64,000 nt of DNA from Neoarius graeffei. Its lineage: Eukaryota; Chordata; Actinopteri; Siluriformes; Ariidae. The position numbers and the translations under genes are program-made. Shown here piece after piece: positions 31,785 to 43,800 of the stretch. Location: positions 21,084,099 to 21,148,098 of the forward strand of contig NC_083583.1 of NCBI RefSeq assembly GCF_027579695.1. The letters are read 5' to 3'. The notes below the pieces were generated by a model. The model did no database searches. It was given only the letters and a program-made list of their open reading frames with translations, and was not told the origin of the DNA. How positions within the stretch are numbered: the stretch's first letter is position 1; every line of letters starts with the position of its first letter.

Positions 31785-32267
31785 CAGTTAGGTCCATATA
31801 TATTTGGACACTGACACAAATTTTGTTTTTTTACCTGTTTACTGAAACATATTCAAGTTATAGTTATATAATGGACATGGACATAAAGTCCAGACTTTCA
31901 GCTTTCATTTGAGGGTATCCACATTAAAATTGGATGAAGGGTTTAGGAGTTTCAGCTCCTTAACATGTGCCACCCTGTTTTTAAAGGGACCAAAAGTAAT
32001 TGGACAATTGACTCAAAGGCTATTTCATGGGCAGGTGTGGGCAATTCCTTCGTTATGTCATTCTCAATTAAGCAGATAAAAGGCCTGGAGTTGATTTGAG
32101 GTGTGGTGCTTGCATTTGGAAGATTTTGCTGTGAAGAAAACATGCGGTCAAAGGAGCTCTCCATGCAGGTGAAACAAGCCATCCTTAAGCTGCGAAAACA
32201 GAAAAAACCCATCAGAGAAATTGCTACAATATTAGGAGTGGCAAAATCTACAGTTTGGTACATCCTG

Positions 32268-32306
<39 letters not shown>

Positions 32307-33456
32307 ACTGGTGAACTCATCAATGCAAAAAGACCTGGATGCCCACAGAAGACAACAGTGGTGGATGATTGCAGAATAATTTCCATGGTGAAGGGAAACC
32401 CCTTCACAACAGCCAACCGAGTGAACAACACTCTCCAGGAGGTAGGCGTATCAATATTCAAATCTACCATAAAGAGAAGACTGTGTGAAAGTAAATACAG
32501 AGGGTTCACTGCACGGTGCAAGCCACTCATAAGCCTCAAGAATAAAAAGGCTAGATTGGACTTTGCTAAAAAACATCTAAAAAAGCCAGCACAGTTCTGG
32601 AAGAGCATTCTTTGGACAGATGAAACCAAGATCAACCTCTACCAGAATGATGGAAAGAAAAAAGTATGGCAAAGGCGTGGTACAGCTCATGATCCAAAGC
32701 ATACCACATCATCTGTAAAACACGGTGGAGGCAGTGTGATGGCTTGGGCATGCATGGCTGCCAGTGGCACTGGGTCACTAGTGTTTATTGATGATGTGAC
32801 ACAGGACAGAAGCAGCCGGATGAACTCTGAGGTATTCAGAGACATACTGTGTGCTCAAATCCAACCAAATGCAGCCAAACTGATTGGTCGGCGTTTCATA
32901 ATACAGATGGACAATGACCCAAAACATCAAGCCAAAGCAACCCAGGAGTTTATTAAAGCAAAGAAGTGGAATATTCTTGAATGGCCAAGTCAGTCACCTG
33001 ATCTCAACCCAATTGAGCATGCATTTCACTTGTTAAAGACTAAACTTCAGACAGAAAGGCCCACAAACAAACAGCAACTGAAAACCGCTGAAGTAAAGGC
33101 CTGGCAGAGCATTAAAAAGGAGGAAACACAGCGTCTGGTGATGTCCATGAGTTCAAGACTTCAGGCAGTCATTGCCAACAAAGGGTTTTCAACCAAGTAT
33201 TAGAAATGAACATTTTATTTACAATTATTTAATTTGTCCAATTACTTTTGAGCCCCTGAAATGAAGGGATTGTGTTTAAAAAATGCTTTAGTTCCTCACA
33301 TTTTTATGCAATCATTTTGTTCAACCCACTGAATTAAAGCTGAAAGTCTGAACTTCAACTGCATCTGAATTGTTTTGTTCAAAATTCATTGTGGTAATGT
33401 ACAGAACCAAAATTAGAAAAATGTTGTCTCTGTCCAAATATTTATGGACCTAATTG
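31785..33456 (+). mobile_element. Tc1-like DNA transposon, full length
   Basis: Terminal inverted repeats begin CAGTTAGGTCCATATATATTTGGACA at the left and end TGTCCAAATATTTATGGACCTAATTG at the right, flanked by TA at 31783-31784 and 33457-33458. A second inverted block (AGTCCAGACTTTCAGCTTTCA near 31888 against TGAAAGTCTGAACTTCA near 33341) lies inside each end. One transposase frame lies between. The element looks structurally complete at 1,672 bases. Confidence 0.9.
32103..33203 (+). CDS. Tc1-like transposase, full-length frame with an in-frame GAAA repeat
   Basis: The 366-codon frame is open throughout. The real start is more likely the Met at residue 14 (MRSKELS). Residues 20-60 form the first helix-turn-helix (AILKLRKQKKPIREIATILG). 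A (GAAA)n run at 32270-32307 then inserts a repeated KKER stretch into the linker. The second DNA-binding part follows. The DDE catalytic set is visible: WTDETKINL, QMDNDPKHQ and PDLNPIEHAF, with the spacing expected for DD34E. The enzyme cuts and pastes at TA sites. The microsatellite stays in frame here but sits in the DNA-binding region, so activity is doubtful. Confidence 0.85.
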
Positions 33457-33458
33457 TA

Positions 33459-34002
33459 ATTTCCTTTGCTGAAAAGTAGAATGCAGCAGTTACGAAGGTT
33501 ATGAATAATTCAAATAAAATATGTGGATTATTTTGTTTGTTTGTTTGTTTGTTTGTTTGTTTGTGCCATTCAATTATGAATATGCAAATATGCTCAGATC
33601 TGTGGTGTTGCATTGGATAAGACATGAGTGTCAAACTCTGATCCAAGAGGATCAAGGCACTCCAGAGTGCACTGCCTTTCACAATTTTATAGCTGGTGAA
33701 TACAATAATAAATCATGTGTATTATTGTTTATTGTAATACAGGTAAACATTGTAAAGTAACCAATTTAATGTAAATTAAGATTTACAGTTATAGCTAATT
33801 TGCAACTCCAGTCAGTGGTTAGGTTTTTACAACAGGAATTGATCATCAAAAACTATAAGACAAACTATTTTTTTTATATAAAATCTATGTGCATTTATAG
33901 CTGATGACATGAAAAAACAATAAAACAAATACAATGTGACTTGGAATCAATTTAATGCAAATTATTTGTATATTGATGGGTATCAAGGTAAAACTATATA
34001 TA
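33459..34002. other. Spacer between two transposons, no gene seen
   Basis: AT-rich text with a short GTTT repeat at 33533-33563. No coding frame or known repeat was recognised. Confidence 0.4.
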
Positions 34003-35933
34003 CAGTGTCTTGCAAAAGTATTCATCCCCCTTTGTGTTTGTCCTGTTTTGTCACATTACAAGCTGGAATTAAAATTGATTTTTGGGGGGGGGTTAGGACC
34101 ATTTGATTTACACAACATGCCGGACACTTTAAAAATGCAAATTGTTGCTTTATTGTAGCACAAATAACAATTAAGATGAAAAAACAGAAATCTGGAGTGT
34201 ATATAGGTATTCACCCCGCAAAGTCAGTACTATGTAGAGCCACCTTTTGCTGTAATTACAGCTGCAAGTCTCTTGGGGTATGTCTCTATTAGCTTAGCAC
34301 ATCTAGCCACTGGGATTTTTGTCCATTCCTCAAGGCAAAACTGCTCCAACTCCTTCAAGTTAGATGGGTTGCGTTGGTGTACAGCAATCTTCAAGTTATG
34401 CCACAGATTCTCAATTGGATTGAGGTCTGGGCTTTGATTAGGCCATTCCAAGACACTTACATGTGTCCCTTTAAACCACTCCAGTGTAGCTTTAGCAGTA
34501 TGTTTAGGGTCCTTGAACATGAACCTTTGTCCCAATCTCAAACCTCTGGCCGACTCAAACAGGTTTTCCTCCAGAATTGCCCTGTATTTAGTGCTATCCA
34601 TCTTTCCTTCAGTCCTGACCAGCTTTCCTGTCCCTGCAGATGAAAAACATCCCCACAGCATGATGCTGCCACCACTATGCTTCACTGTAGGAAGAGTGTT
34701 CTCAGGGTGTTGGGTTTGCGCCACACATGGCATTTCCCATGATGGCCAAAAAGATCAATTTTAATCTCATCTGACCAGATAATCTTCTTCCTTGTGTTTG
34801 GGGAGTCTGCCACATGCTGTTGGGCAAACTCCAAATGTGTTTTCTTAAGTAATGGCTTTTTTTCTGCCCACTCTTCCATAAAGCCCTGCTCTGTTGACTG
34901 TTTGGCTTAAAATGGTCCTATGGGCAAATACTCCCATCTCCGCTGTGGATCTTTGCAGCTCCTTCAGTGTTATCTTTGGGTCTTTGTTGCATCTCTGATT
35001 AATGCCCTCCTTGCCTGGTCTGTGAGTTTTGGTGGGTAGCCTTCTCTTGTCAGGTTTGTAGTGGTGCCATATTCTTTCCATTTTGCTTTTATGGATTTAA
35101 TGTTTCTCTGTGGGATATTCAAAGTTTGGAATATTTTTTATAACCCAACCCTGATCTATACTTCTGCACAACTTTATCTCTGACATGTTTGGAGTGCTCC
35201 TTGGTTTTCATGCTGCGTGCTTAGTAGTGTTGCAGAGTCAGGGTCCTTCCAGAACAGGTTAATTTATACAGATATCATGTGACAGATCATGTGACACTTT
35301 GATTGCAAACAAGTGGATCTTAATCAACTAATTATGTGACTTATGAAGTGAATTGGTTGGACCAGCTCTAATTTAGGGGTTTCATATAAAAGGGGGTGAA
35401 TACGTATGCACACGCCAGACTTCTGTTTTTTCATCTTAATGAAAAAATATTTACATTAACATTTTCACAAAAAACAGTTTGTGTCACAATAAAACAATTT
35501 TTACCTTTAAAGTGGTAGGCACGTTGTCTCATCTCATCTCATTATCTCTAGCCGCTTTATCCTTCTACAGGGTCGCAGGCAAACTGGAGCCTATCCCAGC
35601 TGACTACGGGCGAAAGGCAGGGTACACCCTGGACAAGTCGCCAGGTCATCACAGGGCTGACACATAGACACAGACAACCGTTCACACTCACATTCACACC
35701 TACGGTCAATTTAGAGTCACCAGTTAACCTAACCTGCATGTCTTTGGACTGTGGGGGAAACCAGAGCACCCGGAGAAAACCCACGTGGACACGGGGAGAA
35801 CATGCAAACTCCGCACAGAAAGGCCCTCGCCAGCCACGGGGCTCGAACCCAGGACCTTCTTGCTGTGAGGCGACAGCGCTAACCACTACACCACCGTAGT
35901 AGGCACGTTGTGTAAATCAAATAGTGCTAAACC

Positions 35934-35964
<31 letters not shown>

Positions 35965-36044
35965 AAAAATCAATTTTAATTCCAGCTTGTAATGCAACAA
36001 AACAGGAAAACACCAAGGGGGATGAATACTTTTGCAAGACTCTG
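34003..36044 (-). mobile_element. Tc1-like DNA transposon, decayed
   Basis: Inverted ends CAGTGTCTTGCAAAAGTATTCATCC and its reverse (GGATGAATACTTTTGCAAGACTCTG) are flanked by TA at 34001-34002 and 36045-36046. Transposase pieces lie on the minus strand at 35081-34845, 34879-34682 and 34733-34230, in more than one frame. The second catalytic Asp region reads FMFKDPKHTAK, where QQDNDPKHT is expected, so a catalytic residue is lost. WSDEIKIDLF and SPDLNPIENLW remain. A SINE and a C-run next to an A-run (35934-35970) lie inside. It cannot encode an enzyme. Confidence 0.85.
35528..35898 (-). mobile_element. DANA/mermaid-type SINE inside the decayed Tc1 copy
   Basis: Full-length reverse copy with a perfect 13-base target duplication GTAGGCACGTTGT at 35515-35527 and 35899-35911. 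The B box is intact (GGTTCGAGCCC). It is younger than the Tc1 element that hosts it. Confidence 0.9.
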
Positions 36045-36046
36045 TA

Positions 36047-36640
36047 TATACACTGTATATAGATTTTCTGTTATTGGCTGACAGAAGTGGAACCAGATTT
36101 GATTTACTGTCACCTTCCTTCAGCACAAAAAATGTCTGGCCATTCTCCTCTGTCCTCTCTCATCGATAAGGCATTTTCCACCCACATAATTGCTGCTGAC
36201 TGGTTGTGCTTCTCTTATTCACAGATTCTTCCTTTTAGACCTTTCTAATATCATGGATATTCCTCCTCCTCGCTCCTGAGGAAGGGTGGTGATGGTGAGG
36301 TGTGAAGCAATCTTGTTTGGTTGTTTCGATTTTGCAATTTTGATTGAGTGCGAGACTTTCACACGTCAGATAGCAAGAAGACACTGAACTGACGCCGGAA
36401 CATCTCTCCTTTCTTTGGGCACTCAGAGCAACTCAAGTCCATGGCTTCGAAAGCGGCCTAAGACAACTTTTAAATAATTCCACGCGGCAGAGCAACAGGT
36501 AGTAAACAAGTGAGCGATAATTGAGGACGAATAGGAATACGTTCGATGCCGAACAGTTGGTTGAAAAGGTATACACATGAAGTAAAAAAAATCGTCGAAA
36601 TGTGACAATCAAAAAGGTAAAATCAAACAGAGGCATGGGG
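36047..36640. other. Region upstream of the CR1 LINE, no gene seen
   Basis: No frame over about 65 codons looks real. The later part (from about 36300) may be the LINE's 5' UTR, but no start point can be fixed. Confidence 0.35.
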
Positions 36641-36720
36641 GGCAGGGTGTAAAGAACTCACAAGATGATACTGGCTGGGTATGCGATGAGTGTGGGATAA
36701 ATTTTGTTAATGATTCTGAC

Positions 36721-37344
36721 ATGGTGTTAGGATGTGACAACTGTCCATCTTATTACTGTATCAAATGCATAGAGATGACGCCAGATGAGTACTCAGTTTT
36801 ACACAGGCCAGATTGCTTCTGGAGATGCCCGGCATGTGCAATGGAAGCTGAAGATAAGAAAAACTGGTGTGGGGAAATTATGTTAGAAATGGATTTGAAG
36901 TTCGATACTCTTGAGAAGAAATTAGATACAGCCACAAATGGATCCCTTCTTGAGCAACACATGAAGGAACTTGAGACTAAGCTTGAGAAGAAAATAGAGA
37001 CAGCCATGAGTGGGGTCCTTCTCGAACAACACATGAAGGAACTTGAGAGCAAGCTGGAGCAGAAACTTAAACTATACTTCACTGAAATCATCCAAGAAGT
37101 ACCGAAAGAAATAAAGAAGACTTGGGCTGACTGTACAAATACAGCACCAGTACCCAACTTCAGAAACATTGTAAATGACGCCATGGAATATCAGAAAAAA
37201 GCTGAAGATGAAAGGGAATCAAGAGAATCCAACTTAATAATATATCGGACAGAAGAAAGTCAGGCAGCAAATCCAGAAGGAAGGAAGAAGGATGATGAAG
37301 AGTTCTTTAACACATTGTGCGAAACAGTACTGGAAGTGGGGTAA
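36721..37344 (+). CDS. CR1 LINE ORF1: PHD finger and coiled coil
   Basis: A zinc-finger cluster opens just upstream of this Met (WVCDECG near 36685) and continues through CDNCPSYYCIKC to FWRCPACA, which is a PHD-type finger. Repeated heptad-like stretches follow (LEQHMKELETKLEKKIETAM occurs nearly twice), making a coiled coil. CR1-group ORF1 proteins with PHD fingers are thought to bind the element's RNA or chromatin. The marked Met lies inside the finger, so the true start must be earlier. The TAA at 37342 is an in-frame stop: the same frame continues in good sense to 37596. Confidence 0.7.
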   Translation: MVLGCDNCPSYYCIKCIEMTPDEYSVLHRPDCFWRCPACAMEAEDKKNWCGEIMLEMDLKFDTLEKKLDTATNGSLLEQHMKELETKLEKKIETAMSGVLLEQHMKELESKLEQKLKLYFTEIIQEVPKEIKKTWADCTNTAPVPNFRNIVNDAMEYQKKAEDERESRESNLIIYRTEESQAANPEGRKKDDEEFFNTLCETVLEVG

Positions 37345-37634
37345 ATTAAAACAAGGAACATAATCAGGCTGGGGAAGAAGACTGAAAATGGAACAAGTCA
37401 GGGGACCACAAGACAAGCAAGACCAATGAAAATTATACTAGAAAACAAAGTGCAGCGGGAGCTGATCATGAAAGCAGTAAACAGACTTGCTGAAGTGGAA
37501 CCAAAATATAAGAACATCAGTATAACCCCAGATTACATCAAGGAAGAGAGGGACATGATAAAGTTAAAGGTTGTGGAAGCAAAAGAAAAAAATTAAAATT
37601 ATTTAAACTATGTATACAAGGTCAGAGGTCCTCC

Positions 37635-38738
37635 ATGGAACCTCAGACTGGTGAAATTCAAGAAAGAATGTTAAAGAAACACGTAACAAACAAGAAGAAA
37701 AGAAAACAACTACCAAACAAGGAACCAGTAAGTGATATTTCAAACTCAAAGATAGTAAATACAAACCAGACAAATGACAGAAACAGTAACAAACCTCCCA
37801 AGAATTGTATTACTATAAATAGGCTAAAAGCTATGCAAGTTAATGTGAGGAGTATATTTAATAAACTAGATATTATGGAAAGCTATGTTCTGGAAGAGAA
37901 TCCAGATATTGTATGTGTAACCGAATCATGGGCCCACAAGGACATCTTAGATGCAGAACTTAGTCTAGAAGGCTATAACATCATCAGGAATGACAGAGTA
38001 GGTAAAAAAGGGGGTGGTTGTTTAGTATACATAAGAGATAATATTGGATATATATCGTGTGATGAGTTATCTCAGACAAAGAACACAGAAACTCTGTGGT
38101 GTGAAATTAATACTGTCAAAGGCGCGTTTATACTGGGAGTGTGTTATCATAGTCCATCAGCTAATAAGGAGAGAGAAGAAGCCCTTCATGCATTGATGCA
38201 ACGAGCATGTAATGAATATAAAAATGTAGTTATAATGGGTGATTTTAATCATAGATCAATCAACTGGATTCATCTCCAAGCAGCTGCCGAGGGAAAAAGT
38301 TTCTTGGAGCTCACCCAGGACTTATTCCTTACACAGCATATCACTGAATCCACCAGAGGTGAAAACACACTGGATTTAATTTTATCATCCGAGCCAAACA
38401 TGATAGACAACATAAGGATACGTGAGCCATTCAGTGACCATAATATAATTCTGTGTGATATAGTTGTGTCAGTAGAAATCAAAGACTGGAGAGTAACATA
38501 TTTCGACTACAGGAATGGAGATTATGAAGGAATGAAAAAATATTTAAACGAGTATGACTGGAATAATGCTTTTAACAGCCAGTCAGTAAATGACAAATTT
38601 AGTATATTTAAGGAAGTCATGGACATTGCAGTTTGGAAATTCGTTCCCATAGTGACCAAAAGAAGAAAGAAGAAACCAAGATGGATGACAAGTCATGCCG
38701 AGGCAGCAAGACGCAAAATGTACCATAAGTGGAAATGA
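37635..38738 (+). CDS. CR1 LINE ORF2, endonuclease part
   Basis: After a basic leader, residues 73-290 form an apurinic-type endonuclease: MQVNVRSIFNKLD, then VTESWAHKD, GGGCLVY, IMGDFNHRSINW and FSDHNIILCD. The set of Asn, Glu, Asp and His residues needed for cutting is visible. The frame ends in a stop at 38736, before the RT, so the protein would be an endonuclease alone. The sense continues in the same frame for about 25 codons before a shift. Confidence 0.8.
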   Translation: MEPQTGEIQERMLKKHVTNKKKRKQLPNKEPVSDISNSKIVNTNQTNDRNSNKPPKNCITINRLKAMQVNVRSIFNKLDIMESYVLEENPDIVCVTESWAHKDILDAELSLEGYNIIRNDRVGKKGGGCLVYIRDNIGYISCDELSQTKNTETLWCEINTVKGAFILGVCYHSPSANKEREEALHALMQRACNEYKNVVIMGDFNHRSINWIHLQAAAEGKSFLELTQDLFLTQHITESTRGENTLDLILSSEPNMIDNIRIREPFSDHNIILCDIVVSVEIKDWRVTYFDYRNGDYEGMKKYLNEYDWNNAFNSQSVNDKFSIFKEVMDIAVWKFVPIVTKRRKKKPRWMTSHAEAARRKMYHKWK

Positions 38739-39027
38739 TATAGAGAAACTGGGGACAGACAACAATATGAGATATACAAGAAACAACTAAATAAAGTCAG
38801 GTATGAGATAAAAAAGAGCAAAGAGAAATTTTGAAAAGAAACTAGCGGACAATATTAAAAAGGATCCCAAGTCGTTCTATGCTTACGCTCGGTCAAAAAC
38901 TAAAACAAAAGATGGTATTGGGCCATTAGAAGACAAGGACGGAAATATTATCACAGATTCGGCTAAGAAGGCTGATATTTTAAACAACTTTTTTAGCTCA
39001 GTATTCACAGATGAAGATGTAGAGAAA

Positions 39028-40854
39028 TTGCCAGAACCAGTGAAGATATTTCAAAAAACAGTTGAAGAATGCCTACAAAATGTTAATTTTTCTGTGGAAG
39101 TTGTTTTCAAGAAATTAGGGAACCTCAAACCATATAAAGCGCCAGGGGTGGATAATCTGTACTCTACAGTGTTACGTGAAGTAGCTCCAGTAATAGCGGA
39201 ACCTCTGAGCAGAGGTGGAAAAACCCAGGTGCAGAAAGTAAAAACCCTGCCACATTTTTGCTCCAGCCAATTCAATGAAGCAGTTGATCCTAATTACCAC
39301 ATCCCCTAAGCCAGGTTGATGAGCTAATTGGTGAAATCACCTGTGTTGAGAGCACAGGCAGAAGGAAAACCTAAGCAGGAATTTTACTTTGTCAATCCAG
39401 TTTTTCCACCTCTGCCTCTGAGCATAATATTCACAGAAAGCATGTGCAAAGGGGAGGTACCAGAGGACTGGACACGAGCAAATGTCTCACCCATATATAA
39501 GAAGGTGAAGAAGACCCAACCAAGCAATTACAGACCTGTCAGTTTGACCTCACAGGTATCCAAGATTATGGAATCTATAATAAGGGATGCCATAGTCACA
39601 CACTTAGAGACCCATAAACTCATCTACTCATCACAACACGGGTTTGTGTGTGGCAGATCGTGCCTCACAAATCTACTACTGTACTTGGATAAAGTAACAT
39701 ACTATGTAGACAAGGGACTTCCAGTGGATACAATATACTTAGACTTTAGTAAGGCCTTTGACAGAGTGCCCCACAAGAGACTGGCCTTAAAGTTGGAATC
39801 TCATGGCATAACAGGGCAAGTGAAGCAGTGGATATCATCATGGCTACCTGGACGACTGCAGAGAGTAGTGCTGAATGGTTCTTACTCAAGGTGGATGCCA
39901 GTGAGGAGTGGAGTACCACAGGGTTCAGTACGAGGACCAGTTCTTTTTGTTATATACATTAATGACCTTGATATAGGAATCTGTAGTGAACTCTTGAAGT
40001 TTGCAGACGACACTAAGATATTCAAGTACATTGCAACATACCGTGATGCTGACAAACTACAGGCGGACCTGAGGAAGTTATTCCAGTGGAGTAAGGAGTG
40101 GATGATGCTATTTAACACTGATAAATGTAAATGTGTGCGTTATGGTTACAACAACCCACAATATGACTACTTTATGGGAGATGAACCAATCGGAACTTCT
40201 CACGAAGAGAAGGATTTAGGTGTTTTCATCAACGACAAACTGGATGTAGCTTCCCACTGCGCCATAGCAGCAAAGAAAGCCAACTCCATCTTGGGTATGA
40301 TAGCAAGGTCAATCAAGTACAAATCCAAAACTACAGTGATAACTTTGTACAAAGCACTTGTAAGGCCCCACCTGGACTATGTGATTCAAGCATGGCGTCC
40401 ATGGCAGCAGAAAGATGTCAACCTTCTGGAGAGTGTACAGTGTAGAGCCACCCGAATGATCCCTGGAATTGGATATTTAGACTATCCGTCTAGACTTAAG
40501 GCAGTAAATCTTACCACACTGGAGACAAGGAGAGCACGGGCGGACCTTCTAGAGGTGTTTAAAATATTTAAAGGAATGGAATGCATAGATCCCAAAGAAA
40601 TATTTACTATCGAACACAGTAGGACAACAAGAGGCCATCCCTACAAAATAGCTAAGTTGCATTCCAGACTGGATGTAAGGAAATACTTCTTTGCCAGAAG
40701 AATTGTCAACAACTGGAACAGACTTCCTACAGAAGCAGTGATGTCAGAAGATATCAACCAGTTCAAGGGGCATCTGGACAGGTTCCTCAAGCACCGAGTG
40801 GGGGATTATACTGTTAAGGTTTTGCTGGGAATCAAACCCGGGTTGCTGGTGTAA
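39028..40854 (+). pseudogene. CR1 LINE ORF2, reverse transcriptase part
   Basis: RT sense runs from about 38820 (NIKKDPKSFYAYARSK) through KPYKAPGVDNLY, is cut by the MITE at 39210-39414, then resumes: FTESMCKGEVPEDWT, NYRPVSLTSQVSK, YLDFSKAFDRVPH, SGVPQGSVRGPVLF, the catalytic LLKFADDTKIF near 39997, and the CR1-typical LVRPHLDYVIQAW and RRIVNNWNRLP. The catalytic Asp pair is kept. The MITE, upstream stops and the LTR insertion at 40812 make it non-functional. The last codons up to 40854 are LTR sequence, not LINE. Confidence 0.85.
39210..39414 (+). mobile_element. hAT-type MITE
   Basis: A 205-base unit with perfect 15-base inverted ends (CAGAGGTGGAAAAAC) and a perfect 8-base target duplication CCTCTGAG at 39202-39209 and 39415-39422. 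An 8-base duplication and CAGAGGTG ends are hAT hallmarks. It has no coding capacity and would need a transposase from elsewhere. Confidence 0.88.
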
Positions 40855-43800
40855 TGATCCAGCAAACCCCCACTAAGCCACCAGGGGAACGACTCAAGTG
40901 CAGAGGCGTGAGGCGAAGGTAGAAAGTAGCAAAAAACAGTTTATTTACAATATATACACTATTTACAATCCAGGGCAAAAAACAAAAAGTATAATCCAAA
41001 GGTTCAGGGGCAAAAAACAAAAGGTATAATCCACAAATGAAAACAGAAGGGGCAAAACACTCAGAAGATCCAAAAGGGTAGAAAAAATCCAAAGAAAACA
41101 AAATACCAAAAAACTCAAGAGCACAGGCAAGGTACATGGGACAGAGGAAACTAGCACTAGACAGCATAGCATAAAGACTCCGTGACTAGGGAACAAACAG
41201 AGGAGTATTTAAACACAATAAATTGAACACAGGTGACAATAATGAAGGCAAACAGGCAATCAACACAAAACACAGGAACAGTGACGGCCTCTAGAGGCCA
41301 AAACAAACATGACAAGAAAAGGAAATAACAGCGGCCTTTAGAGGCCAAAACAGTCCCAGTCCTAACAGGACCACCCACCCCCAGGAGCGTCTCCTGACGT
41401 TCCCAGGGCGATCCGGATGGGCCGAATGGAAGTCCCGACAAAGTTCCTTATCTAATATGTCCCGAGCTGGGACCCAGCAGCGCTCCTCAGGGCCATAGCC
41501 CTCCCAGTCCACTAAATATTGGAGCCCACCGCGGACCCGGCGGGAGTCAAGCAGGCGATGCACAGTGAACAAAGTCTGACCCTGGAAGATGTGGGGGGGG
41601 CGGGGGATTCCTAGGGGCAGGGGCATACATGGATGACAATACGGGCCGCAACAGGGAAACATGGAATGTGGGGTTGATTCTTAGCGTTTGTGGTAACTGG
41701 AGCCGGTAGGAGACAGGGTTCACCCTGTGCACAACTTTGAAGGGGCCAATGTAGCGAGGAGCAAGCTTGCGGTTCTCCACCCGTAGCGGAAGGTCCTTGG
41801 TGGACAGCCAAACCCGCTGCCCAGGGCGGAAAATGTGGACAGGCCTTCTATGGCGGTTGGCCTGAGTCTGGTTGGTTCTGGAGGTCTGGATGAGGGTCCT
41901 CCTGACCTTGCTCCAGGTCTTGCAACACCATCTCACATATTGGTTGACTGAGGGCACCCCAGCATCCTCCTCCTGGTCCGGGAACAGAGGTGGCTGGAAC
42001 TCGAATTGGCACTGGAACGGCGACAGCTTGGTGGCCGATGACTGCAGGGTGTTGTGGGCATACTCTGCCCATGGCAGCCAGGTGCTCCATGATGTCAGGT
42101 TATCCATAGCCAGGCCTCGCAGGGTGGTTTCCAGGTCCTGGTTGAGCCTCTCCATCTGGCCATTGGACTGAGGGTGGAACCCAGAGGAGAGGCTGGCAGT
42201 GGCTCTGATGAGCTTGCAAAACCTGTGCCACACTCGGGAGGAGAACTGGGGCCCCCAGTCTGAGACGATGTTCTGTGGGAGACCAAAGACTCGAAAGACA
42301 TGATTAAAAATAAGTTTGGCTGTTTCAAGAGCAGAAGGGAGTTTGCACAGTGGTATGAAGCGGCAGGCCTTCGAGAATCTGTCGACTATAACCAAAATGA
42401 CAGTGTTACCTTGAGAGTCTGGAAGGCCTGTAATGAAGTCGACTGCCACATGGGACCAGGGACGCCGGGGAATAGGCAGAGGATGCAGGAGACCCTGGGG
42501 ACGCTGTCGTGGGTTCTTGGTTCTGGTGCAGATATCACAGGACAGGACGAATGACCTCACTTCCTTCTCCATGTTAGGCCACCAGTAGTGTCTCTTCAAG
42601 AAGTCCAGGGTCCTCCGAGCTCCCGGGTGGGTGGTGAGAGGGGAAGAGTGACCCCACTGGAGAACCTTGGCCCGGGCTTGATGAGGGACGTACAGGAGGC
42701 CCAGTGGCCCCATCCCAGGATCAGGGTCCTGGCGTTGAGCTTGCCGAATGGTCTCCTCAATACCCCAATGGACAGGGGCCACAATTCGGGACACAGGGAT
42801 AATAGGCCCAACCTCACTCTCCCTGTTGTTGGGTGAGAACAGCCTGGAGAGCGCATCCGGTTTGGTGTTCTTAGAGCCCGGGCGGTAAGATAGGGTGAAA
42901 TTAAACCAGCTGAAAAACAAGGCCCACCTAGCCTGTCGTGGGTTCAGCCTCTTGGCTTGTTGGAGGTACTCCAGGTTCTTGTGGTCCGTCCAAACCAGGA
43001 ATGGATGTTGCGCTCCTTCCAGCCAGTGCCTCCACTCCTCAAGGGCCAGTTTCACCGCAAGCAGTTCCCGATCCCCCACATCATACCAGGACTCCGCAGG
43101 GCTCAGGCGGTGGGAGAAGTATGTGCAGGGGTGCAGCTTACCCTCCGAGCGTTGGGATAGGACTGCGCCGACACCGCTGTCCGAGGCGTCCACCTTGACA
43201 ATGAATGGTTGAGAATTGTCCGGGAGGACCAGGATGGGTGCCATGCAGAAGCGGCGCTTGAGGTCTTTAAATGCTTTTTCTGCCTGAGGAGACCAGACAT
43301 AAGATCCACCAGTCCTTTTGGTGAGATCTGACATGGGTGCTGCTACAGAACTGAAGTTCCTGACGAACTTGCAGTAAAAGTTAGCGAAACCTAAGAACCG
43401 CTGTACCTCCTTGACGGACTTGGGAGTGGGCCAGTCCCGGACGGCCAGGGTCTTGGCTGGGTCCATTTGGAGTTGTCCCGTTCGTATGATAAATCCCAGG
43501 AAGGAGACCTCGGGGACATGAAACTCGCACTTCTGGGCCTTCGCAAACAGATTGTTCCGTAGCAGCCTCTGGAGAACCTGGCAGACATGGTGGCGGTGCT
43601 TCTGCAAGGTCTTAGAGAATATTAAGATGTCATCAAGGTAGACGAACACGTGTTGATTGATCATGTCCCTCAAGACGTCGTTGATAAGGGCCTGAAAAAC
43701 AGCTGCCACAGTTGATGCAGCACTTGTCCCTCCTTCTGCACTCCCTCTCAGATGCGGAGAGGCGAGTACGGCCCACTTGCATGGGTTCTGGACAGTCACT

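Noticed and set aside
31952-32635. 227-codon minus-strand frame
   Set aside because: Antisense of the Tc1 transposase gene and its GAAA repeat.
35934-35970. C-run followed by A-run as a possible regulatory or G-quadruplex element
   Set aside because: It lies inside a dead Tc1 copy, and homopolymer growth or assembly error explains it.
36753-37184. Ser/Phe-rich minus-strand frame
   Set aside because: Antisense of the repeated coiled-coil part of the CR1 ORF1.
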